DNA of 64,000 nt from Cheiracanthium punctorium (lineage: Eukaryota; Arthropoda; Arachnida; Araneae; Cheiracanthiidae): assembly GCA_038373885.1 (NCBI GenBank), contig JAWZYV010014446.1, forward strand, positions 1 through 64,000. The letters are read 5' to 3'. The notes under the pieces were generated by a model, which ran no database searches, was not told the DNA's origin, and saw only the letters and a program-made list of their open reading frames with translations. The position numbers were made by a program, and so were the translations under genes. Shown here in pieces: positions 55,337 through 64,000 of the stretch. Position 1 is the first letter of the stretch. Every line of letters starts with the position of its first letter.

Positions 55337-55550
55337 TAGCTGCCCAGGTGGTATAGTGACTAAAAAATCATTTTATCTTGCATTGGGTCGGGGTTTGATT
55401 CCCAGCTGGGTGTTAACTTGTGTCCTTCCCTTTATGTTTAGCTTTAGCCACTCTCTGAGTGCCTCCATAATAGAATGTCCAATATAGGCAGGTGTAGTAG
55501 CGAATGCCTAGTCAGAAACTGCCTGCTCTAACAAAAGAAGTCAATTTTTA
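55337..55550 (+). repeat. tRNA-derived SINE, second family
   Basis: The head has A-box-like TGGTATAGTGACT and B box GGTTTGATTCC, followed by an unrelated body (gccactctctgagtgcc..) and a tail near ctgcctgctc. It lies just after the 3' end of cuticle gene 2. Confidence 0.65.
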
Positions 55551-55865
55551 GTGAAATTTTTTGACGTGTATTCTCCAAAACAACAAAGATTTGATAATTT
55601 TCAGTTAAAATCATACGCAAAGAAAAAAAGTCTATAAAAAATACATTATGTCAGGAAAAATATTTACTTTTACATTTAATTTCTGCCATACGTATTAAGA
55701 AAGAAAAATTTCACAACAGTTTGAATATAATTGAATTAGGAAAACGGAAGACTATCGTAAGTACAGCGTTAGTGGACCACTTGAATATTACTTTAAATAC
55801 ATACAATTTTCAAATGCAACTGTACAGTTTTTTAGAATCAGTTTCTAAAACAAGGTTTTGAATCT

Positions 55866-58800
55866 TCTATACTATTAAAATCTGTGCGCGTCTGTCTGTC
55901 TGTCTGTGTGTAACATCATCTCCTCCGAAACGGCTAGGAGCTCAGTTTCGATTGCGGTGTCCACGGATTCGGAAAAGTCCGAGGAAGGTCTTCCGCTAAT
56001 ATAAATTTCGAAATTCGAATTATTTTAGAAGATATTGATAAAAAACCCTTCAAAAACGCCAATTTTTGATCTCCGTAATTCCGCAATTGTAACCCTTGCA
56101 GTCAAAAAAGTGAGAAATAAGCATCGAGGTTGCCATGTTTGGCTATTTTATTAAATTATTTAGACTCCTGCAGTAAAAATAATGATTTTTTTTCTGTTTA
56201 GATTATTTACAAAGTTATTTTTAATTAAAGTATTGCGTGCATGTGAAATCAGAGCAGGAATTCAATGTTTTTTGTGTGTAAAAGAATAAGGGATTGGGAG
56301 ATTTCCGAGACTAATATGTATATTTTTTAGTTTGGAGGGAAAAAATGGCTGATTTGGCGATTTTGAGGAAGTAGTAGGTTCTACCGATTTGCACAGTTTT
56401 AAGCTTGGAGCAATTTATTGAGACCGTACCGAAATAGTATTTTTAAAAACAAGTGTAGGTTTTATTAGAGTTTAGCTTTAATTTTTTTAATTTAGCAGTG
56501 ATTAGTGCAGAAATAATGCAGTTATTAAGGCGAATTTAAACGATCTAAATTGAGAATTTTCACCAAATTAAGTAAATTGATTAAAGTGAGGAGAAATTCC
56601 GCCAAATTTAAGGTAATTGAAATTCTCGCATTTTGTACATCATTGTTAACGATGAATAAAATACATTAACAAATAGTTAATAATTTAAAATACTGCTCCT
56701 TTTCAAGTAGATGCCTGTTGTACTTTGGCGATCAAACCATATGAGTGATAGATTACTATATCCCATTTTGTTTGCCGTTATTTCAATGCTTCGAATGATT
56801 CCTTGAAAAAAATCTCGCAAAATGGTGTATGTTGGCACTTTGGCGATCGAATGTGTAAAAAATTATTAATTCTTATTCGTTAAAGCAGTGCTACGGAAAT
56901 TTCTTTTTCTGGTAACTGTTAGAATGGCATATAACTAATACTGTCTAATAAATTTTTTGCTTTACAAATTAAAATGTATGTCGATTCCTACTTTACCTTT
57001 CTTAGCAAAGCTGGCGATAAATATTCAAATATAGTGTAACGCTGTGTTTAATATAGTGTGTTCTCGCGTTTGTGCTACTAATTACATTCCACGATTGGAA
57101 TGAGTCGATATTATGAGCGTATGCTTGGATATTTTTTTTTTTAATCCCACCAAATAAGGTGTAATAAAATCGGAATTCTTTTCTTTTTTCTTTGCTTTTG
57201 GAGGTGAATAAGAATGGTTTTTCAGCCCGGTAAAAATTGTGGGTATTGTAAGGATTGAAAGTAAATTTTTGAATTTGTTGTTAAGTTTAATTTGTGATTC
57301 ATTTTAGCTATTTACCATCAATTTGTGGCTTTAATTACGCCAATATGGCAGTTCTAGCAAAGTAAACATGAATAATTCATTTCATGTTCTATTTTAAAGA
57401 TTCCTACAGTTTCCGTAGTAACGGAATCCATTGTTGCCATTTAAGTTGTTAAATATAACAATAAGTGAAATCCTTAATATCAACATCACTTAAAACTCGA
57501 AAAAGGAAAAGGCATTAAATATGAAAAAAATAGAACATTAACATATCTACGCTTCTTTAAATATAATCGAAGTTTTCATGCATTCTATTATATCAATGTG
57601 AAAGTATGTTTGTTTGTTTCTTCGTCGGGTTCTCTAACTTTTTACGATTTTTCGCAATTTTGAGGGTAGAAAGCTTCTCAAATAACCGATTTCAGCACAT
57701 TCGTGAGCATAGTTAACAAAGTAAGATTTATTTATTTATTACTTTCAATAATTCAAGTGAGACTGACGTCATTTTTATGTCACTGTAAAAATGCATTAAA
57801 AATCCTGGTTAACAAGTTTTGACAAAACATTACACCACGAGCGAAATAATAAACCTCCACCCATATTGTAAGATTTTGTAGAAAATAAAATAACGTGTTT
57901 TTTCTTTCTTTTTCTTCTTTCAATAATTCATGCTAGATATCTCAACTGAGAATGATGTCATTTTGACCTCATGAAAATGAGTTAGAAAACTAATTGCATT
58001 AAAAGGTTTTGACGCAAAAATTACTATTATAAAAATTCAAAGTATTTTGTTTAATGCGCGTGTTACCCTTAGCTTTTAAGCTTTCTGATTTTTCAGAAAC
58101 CATAATAACGAAAGGAATCTTTCATTTTTTTAAATCGTGCGAAATTCAAATGTCGGCACAAGATGCAAAATACTAATTAACATAATTCATAGTATTCGCT
58201 ATCGGTTTGACGACGGTCGTTGTATGTATTCCCAAAAATCGTGTAAAATGTCGCCAAATTTGGACGACTTTTGGCGGTATATTATCTATATTAGATATAC
58301 TCTTTTTTTGTTAAATTTTAGCAACTTAACAAGCTCATGCAGAAAAGTTACATCATTAGCAATATGGATAGGGAAAATATTTGAAATACCGATTAGCTAG
58401 GAATAACCCCAATATTTCTCAAATTAACTTTAATAAAGTTCTGTTGCAAGCGAGAGTTTTTCAACGTCGTATGTTTCAATATTATTCCGTTTGAAAACTA
58501 CTGCGCGAAATGACTAAATTCGACTACCCTGGTCAGAACGTGACGTCATAAATTAAAAGTTGTCTGAAATTCGTAAACTCTGCAACACAATTTAACGCCC
58601 TATTCGCAATTTGAGCGATTCCAAATAGTTCCTCGAGATTACACAGTTTGATGTTTTCACGAGTCTGAACCATGGTGGATTTAAATAATATTTAAATTGG
58701 TACAGCTTGGATGTTTTCCACCACTGCGAGATGAAATATTTTGCTGTGCTAAATACGCCAATCAGACAAGAATTGTGCTTAAAAATATATGGAGATCTGT

Positions 58801-59239
58801 TTTAATGGCAATGCATAAATTTCACAGAATCACCAAAAAGTAGAAAGGCATCATTGGTTTAAAATATCTAATCTGTTTCTTTAAATTGAGCATTAAAACT
58901 GAGAAACGAAGATAGATAATATTAATATAAGTAATAGATAGTATTCTCATTTTTATCTTTGGTAGTAATAGTAGATTTGTTTGGATAATATGGATTAAAG
59001 AACAGTATACCACGTTAATAACTATTTCGTGAAATTAAAAGTGGTATATTCATTATTTTTCAACGATCGTCTTATAATTAACTGAACCATAATCCTACGT
59101 TGCGTATAATATATTCCACGGTACTTTCAACAAAAGGACTACTTGAACTTTTTGACATTTTGCTTTTGCATAGATAGTTACGATTAGATTTTAGTAAAAT
59201 ATTCGTTTCCTACCGTGCGAAGAACGGGCACGCAGCTAG
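55866..59239 (+). mobile_element. Helitron array, copy 1 (3374 bp)
   Basis: It starts TCTATACTATTAAAATCTG. It ends with hairpin cgtgc-gaagaacgg-gcacg (59214-59232), then cagCTAG. This is Helitron-type: TC..CTAG with a 3' hairpin. There is no Rep/helicase frame. It contains ttaattacgccaatatggcagttctagcaaag and other blocks shared with copy 3. Copy 2 follows with no spacer. Confidence 0.85.
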
Positions 59240-60330
59240 TCTATACTATTAAAATCTGTGCGCGTCTGTCTGTCTAACATCTCCTCCGAAACTACTGGGA
59301 GCTGAGTTTCGATCGAGGTGTCCACAGATTCGAAAAATTCCGAGAAAGAACCTCCGCTAATTTAAATTTCGAAATTCAAATTATTTTAGGAGATATTGAT
59401 AAAAAATCCGTCATAAACGCTAATTTTTGATCTCCGTAATTCCGCAATTGTAACACCTGTAGTCAAAAAAGTGAGAAATAAGCATCGAGGTTGCCATGTT
59501 TGGCTATTTTATTAAATTATTTAGAGTCCGGCAGTAAAAATAAAAGAATAATGATTTTTTTCTGTTTAGATTATTTACAAAGTTATTTTTTAATTAAATT
59601 ATTGCGTTCATGTGAAATCAGAGCAGGAATTCATTGTTTTTTATGTATAAAAGAATAAGGGATTGGGAGATTTCCGAGACTAATATGTATATTTTTTAGT
59701 TTGGAGGAAAAAAATGGCTGATTTGAAGATTTTGAGAAAGTAGTAGGATCTACCGATTTGCACAGTTTTAAGCTTGGCGCAATTTACTGAGAGCGTACCG
59801 AAATAGTATTTTTAAAAACAAGTGTAGGTTTTATTAGAGTTTAGCTTTAATTTTTTTTAATTCAGCAGTGATTAATGCAGAAATAATGCAGTTATTAAGT
59901 TCAGTGGCCTCTATAAAGCGCATGCCCAGCAAGAACTGATCGACAGATTAAAAAAAGTGTTTTGCCTTATTTGAAGAAATGAAAATAGCCGAAATTCAAC
60001 ACTGCATTGTTAAATTTGTTACTTATGACAGCGTGATGGTGCGAGAATACGACTATAATACGATTTTTTTTAAAATACGAATATCACTTTTTTTTTTAAA
60101 TACTGCACCGAAAAAGAGGAAAAATAGGCATTTGTTTACATATTTATTCATAACATTTGCAAAACATCATTTTTTAAACATTATTTCAGTATTGTTACTT
60201 AATAATAGAAAAAAAAAAAGAACGTAACAATCAAACTGCATGTTTCAAATTCTGGCATTGTTCACATAACAATGTAAAGTTATGGAACTTCAACAAATGA
60301 CTTCAGTCTATATCAGACCTTGTTCGAAGT

Positions 60331-60933
60331 ATGGCGTCTTTTTTGCTGTTCTTTGGAGCTTTTATTATACTGCATTTATTCGTACGGAAACTTTTGTTTC
60401 GTTTTGTTTTTGTTCGGCCCCCTGTTGTCGTCTCGGGTGTGCCAGTGGTGAAGGAGGAGGAGTCCCCGGTAGTAAGTACAACACCCACCACAGACAATAG
60501 TGACACAGATTCCACCTCATCCTATACAACAGCTAGTGACACACATTCCGTCTCATCTTACACGACATGCAATAGTGACACGCATTCCATCTCATCCTAC
60601 ACAACAGCCAATACTTCTTTCAGTAGACCCACACCCGAGGCAATGCTATATATTAGAGGATTAAAACCCATGCCCGACTTTTCTAGATACACCAGACATA
60701 TCAGAATCACACGCATGCCTTATCATCTCATACCACAGCCATACTACTCAGACAATCCACCAGATCCATTCCCACCTACCACACCGTCACCTCCTACTCC
60801 ACGATTCCCACCACCTGTTCCACCACACACACACACACTTAACGACTTTACCAATATTACATACCGTAAAAAGAAATTCAGACGTATCCGTAAATTTTTC
60901 TCTCGCCTCTCCTGCATCCGAAAAAACCCATAA
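60331..60933 (+). CDS. 200-aa single-exon ORF inside Helitron copy 2, unknown protein
   Basis: Unrecognised. ATG 60331 (context gaagtATGGCG) to TAA 60933. Residues 3-29 are strongly hydrophobic (FLLFFGAFIILHLF...LLFRFVFV), a signal anchor or signal peptide. Residues about 45-95 are Ser/Thr-rich, with three imperfect repeats of the SDTHSxSSYTT type. Residues 100-135 are the most ordinary globular-looking part (MLYIRGLKPMPDFSRYTRHI). Residues 136-170 are Pro-rich (PPDPFPPTTPSPPTPRFPPP), followed by a His/Thr patch, and the C-terminus is basic (RKKKFRRIRKFFSRL). It is GC-richer than the surroundings and free of stops over 200 codons, which is unusual here. It could be a captured host gene, a viral or retroelement gene, or a chance frame in low-complexity DNA. 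Confidence 0.5.
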   Translation: MASFLLFFGAFIILHLFVRKLLFRFVFVRPPVVVSGVPVVKEEESPVVSTTPTTDNSDTDSTSSYTTASDTHSVSSYTTCNSDTHSISSYTTANTSFSRPTPEAMLYIRGLKPMPDFSRYTRHIRITRMPYHLIPQPYYSDNPPDPFPPTTPSPPTPRFPPPVPPHTHTLNDFTNITYRKKKFRRIRKFFSRLSCIRKNP

Positions 60934-61399
60934 TCACACCTCCAATTTAAAACCATTCAATATTTAGCAAACACATTTTAATGATCAATAGTCCCAGCAC
61001 CACCCAACAGCATGCCTCACAGTACAAACTAAATCAGACTTCCTCCTCAATAGTCGTAATAGTTCACCACTAAAATATAATAGCAGCTGTATGTACTATG
61101 TTTCAATCAATCAAAAATGAACGACTTTAAGACCTATCCAAGTCTGAGGAAGCTCTAAAAGTCCTCAGAAAGAGTCTTCAGTGTCTATACGCTGCAGTCT
61201 CAACGAATGATTTTTCTTCAGTGATAGACCAGGAGCTTTATTCATGAACATTTCTCCGGTTACTGTACTTTAATGCGACTACGTTACTACAAATATCTCC
61301 ATCTTCCGTGACGTCAAGATTATAAAGTGTCGGGGATCACCGTTTTCCAATTGTGTGCCATAGCGAGTCCATTGTGAGCAGCGTCAAGTTGCACATTGC

Positions 61400-61935
61400 A
61401 CATTTCTTCACTAACAAGGGGCGTCTGGAGAAAGAGCCATCTCATACCATCTCATTGCAGATATTCAATCGCTGCATAACGATATTTTTTGTCATAAACT
61501 AGTCAAGTCGTTGGAACCTTTCCCCGAACAATCCCACGGGCGTATGAAGGAAGAGCCAGCTCCTACCATCGCATCGTTCTCTAAATCCAGGGAGGAAATA
61601 TTTTCAATTTTCAACCTTTTGTTTTTTCAAGAACGATATCATCTGCCGTATGATCTGCTTGGAAGGAATTGAACTTTCAGCTTAGTCCCTGGAGCATTTC
61701 TCTGGCCATCACGTCTCGAATTCAAGTATGTTCTAAGCAACTATTCAAAGCTCTTCAAAACTCTAGAATCAAAGTTTTCCGAATAAGTGATACGAACTGA
61801 TCACAAGAAGACGCAGGACATTTCTTCACTAACAATTCACAGGCGTCTGCAGAAAGAGCCATCTCTTACCATCTCAACGTAGATATTCAATCATTGGATA
61901 ACGATACTTTTTGTCATAAACTATTCAAGCCTTCC
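61400..61935 (+). repeat. Direct repeats of about 115 bp in the private insert
   Basis: acatttcttcactaacaa..gcgtctg.agaaagagccatctc..agatattcaatc..ttttgtcataaact at about 61400-61512 recurs at about 61818-61932. A shorter version (gaaggaagagccagctcctaccatc) lies at 61548. No coding frame. Confidence 0.8.
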
Positions 61936-62088
61936 GTTTAGAAAGCTTCTTGTCTTCTGCCTTTTGAGTTATCTTGAGTAACTGAATTTTTTTTTTTTAA
62001 TCTGGATTCAGTTTTCCATGCCACATAATTCAAATATTCATTATCAACCCTGTACAACAGCTGCGAATTTGTAAATATAGAAACCAAT

Positions 62089-62094
62089 AAACAG
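62089..62094 (+). terminator. Possible polyadenylation signal in the private insert
   Basis: AATAAA in accaataaacagtc, about 1.15 kb after the stop of the 200-codon frame and followed by a T-rich stretch. It may end a transcript of that frame or belong to an LTR-like segment. Confidence 0.35.
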
Positions 62095-62410
62095 TCAATA
62101 TTTATCCCAGTTACGTGTCCGAGTTTATTTCTTTCTATGTCTGTCTTTCTATTTTAGAGTTGACACCGCAGAACACGGAACGGAATTTCGCGACTTTTTA
62201 ATTTTTTTAAAGCCGTGTTTTACGCATGACAAGAAATTATAATGTAATTTATTACTTTGTTAAGAATATACTCGAACTTTTTTTTGTTAAGTCCTACTAA
62301 CAAAGGGACTATTTGAAATTTTTTTTTTTAGATTTTGTTTTTGCACAGGTACGATTATACTTTAGGAAAATATTCGTTTCCTACCGTGCGAAGAACGGGC
62401 ACGCGGCTAG

Positions 62411-64000
62411 TCTATACTATTAAAATCTGTGCGCGTCTGTCTGTGTGTGTGTGTAACATCATCTCCTCCTAAACGGCTGAGAGTTGAGTTTCGATCGAGG
62501 TGTCTACCGATTCGAAAAATTCCGAGAAAGAACCTCCGCTAATTTAAATTTCGAAATTCGAATTAGTTTAGGAGATATTGATAAAAAACCCCGTCAAAAA
62601 CGCTAATTTTTGCTCTCCGCAACTCCGCGATTGTAACCCCTGTAGTGAAAATGTGAGAAAATAAGCATCGAGGTTGCCATGTTTGGCGAATTTATTAAAT
62701 GATTTACACTCTTGCATTAAAAATAAAGGAATAATAGTTTTTTTCTGTTTCGAATATTTGCTAGGTTATTTTTTAATTAAAATATCGTCTGCGTGGGAAA
62801 TCAGAGCAGGAATTCAATATTTTTTATACGCAAAAGAAAAAGGATTTGCAAATTTCAGATACTAAAGTGTATAACCTTATAATTTGGCGGGAAAAAAAAT
62901 GGCTTATATGGCGATTTTGAGAAAGTGGATTCTAGTGGTTTGCACAATTTTAGGCTTGGCGCAATTTACTGAGAGCGTAAACAAATAGTATTTTTAAAAA
63001 CAAGTGTAGGTTTTACTAGAATTTAGCCTGAAATTTTAATTTTCTGTTCAGAAATAATGCATTTATTAAGGCGATTTTAAATGATTTTCATCAAGTTAAA
63101 TAAATTGTTAGGGAAACCCCGCCAAATTTCAGAAAATTAAACTTTTTCATTTGTATTGCTAATTCTATGCCCCGATTGATATGAGTTGGTGTTACGAGCG
63201 TATGAATAGATAATATTTTTTAATCCCGCCAAACAAGGTGTAATAAAATAGAAAGTCTTTATAAATACGAATGCCGTTTGAGATGAATGAGAATATTTTT
63301 TAAACCCAGTTAGACTAGCTGGTAATGCCTTTAAATTATTGCATTTATTGTCAAGTTTAATGTGTGATTCATTTTGGCTATTTGCCATCGACTGCCGACG
63401 TTAATTACGCCAAAATGGCAGTTCTAGCAAAGTAAACATAAATAAATCATTTCATATTCTGTTTTTAACACTGCTACAGTTTCCGTAGCAACGGAATCCA
63501 TTGTTGCCACTTAAGTTGTTCAATTTAATAATTAAGTGAAAGCACTCATTTCTACATCTCTTTTAAGACCCCAAAAAGTGAAAACGCATTAAATATGAAA
63601 CAAATATGAATTTGAACAAATTTGCGCATTAAAAATAATCGAAGTTTTTACAGGCAATTCTGCATATTTTTCATTTTATTTCCTTCGCGTGTGACGTCAT
63701 TTTCACGTCATTGTCTTCCGTTTTGCTGTCAGATTATCCGGAGAAGCACATTACACGCTAACGTATGTGCTGCTTCGGCGGACATAAGGAAGAAATTTGT
63801 CGTGTGCGTATTTGCCTAACCCCTCTGTGTGTCTAAATGTAATCAATGAAACATTGTAGGCGTTTTTTTTTAAACTAGAAAAAGGCAGATTAACGTCGTT
63901 AACGTGGAAGAAGCGACATGGAAAACTATTTAATTGGTAGCCGTAATGCGAAATGATAATCGATTATTCACATGCGCAAAGCAATAAAATTTCAAAAGTA
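62411..64000 (+). mobile_element. Helitron array, copy 3 (runs past the window end)
   Basis: It starts TCTATACTATTAAAATCTG directly after the CTAG of copy 2. It parallels copy 1, with the blocks gaacctccgctaatttaaat, gggaaatcagagcagg, ttacgccaaaatggcagttc and ccgtag-aacggaatcc all present. The 3' end is not in the window. Confidence 0.82.

Larger units (their letters stand above)
59240..62410 (+). mobile_element. Helitron array, copy 2, with private insert (3171 bp)
   Basis: It has the same TCTATACTATT start and gaagaacgggcacgcgg-CTAG end as copy 1. The first 660 bp (to gttattaag at 59899) and the last 120 bp match copies 1 and 3. The interior 59900-about 62290 is unrelated to them and contains a 200-codon open frame (60331-60933), direct repeats and an AATAAA-bearing stretch. 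This is the layout expected if a Helitron picked up foreign DNA; the alternative is a later insertion into it. Confidence 0.82.

Noticed and set aside
55337..55405. Functional tRNA gene
   Set aside because: It is tRNA-like only in the pol III boxes; the anticodon arm region is AT-rich and unpaired, and a SINE body follows.
60282..60515. Alternative ORFs overlapping the start of the 200-codon frame
   Set aside because: They are shorter frames on both strands through the same low-complexity sequence; the 60331 frame is longest and has a plausible anchor.
62100..62230. LTR end plus primer-binding site in the Helitron cargo
   Set aside because: AATAAA and a following gagttgacaccgcagaac phrase were suggestive, but no TG..CA limits, second LTR or TSD were found.

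Overview
This is animal nuclear DNA, AT-rich and dense with repeats, most likely from a spider or another arachnid. The best evidence is two intron-containing cuticle protein genes whose chitin-binding exons carry arachnid-type Rebers-Riddiford (RR) sequence (YRIVEYVADE, TNEPGVDGKESPAD). Their GC-rich exons stand out sharply from the AT-rich background. I see no bacterial-style operons, no rRNA genes, no CRISPR array and no free-standing tRNA gene.

Host genes. Two paralogous four-exon cuticle protein genes lie on the + strand. Gene 1 runs from 30430 to 36202 (162 aa) and gene 2 from 44893 to 54709 (177 aa). Both split the signal peptide over exons 1 and 2, both have a 310-bp third exon holding the whole RR domain, and both use intron phases 0, 0 and 1. 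They look like a tandem duplication whose introns later filled with different transposons. Both products should be secreted by epidermal cells and bind chitin in the exoskeleton. A GC-richer open stretch at 12460-12893 could be a gene fragment, but I cannot name it.

Mobile DNA fills most of the rest. 0-8 kb: a decayed hAT transposon with a perfect 20-bp terminal inverted repeat (TIR) and 8-bp target-site duplication (TSD), a pogo-like element broken by a TTAA-flanked MITE, and a Helitron. 8-18 kb: dispersed repeats, a perfect hAT MITE, several piggyBac-like (TTAA) palindromic MITEs, and a mariner MITE nested in one of them. 18-20.5 kb: a dead mariner/Tc1-type transposase on the minus strand whose 5' half is occupied by about 24 tandem copies of a 73-bp unit. 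20.5-30 kb: scattered mariner, foldback and hAT MITEs in otherwise featureless AT-rich DNA. 30-55 kb: the cuticle genes, with introns carrying pogo, TTAA, hAT, SINE and solo-LTR insertions. 55.8-64 kb: a head-to-tail array of three Helitrons, the middle one carrying about 2.4 kb of private DNA with a 200-codon open reading frame.

The most interesting items are the Helitron array with its possibly captured ORF, the 73-bp satellite inside a transposon, and a TTAA MITE family (ten copies) with very long internal hairpins whose centres are repeatedly deleted or re-duplicated. Several nested insertions allow relative dating of families. Everything was read by eye: no alignment, search or expression data were available.
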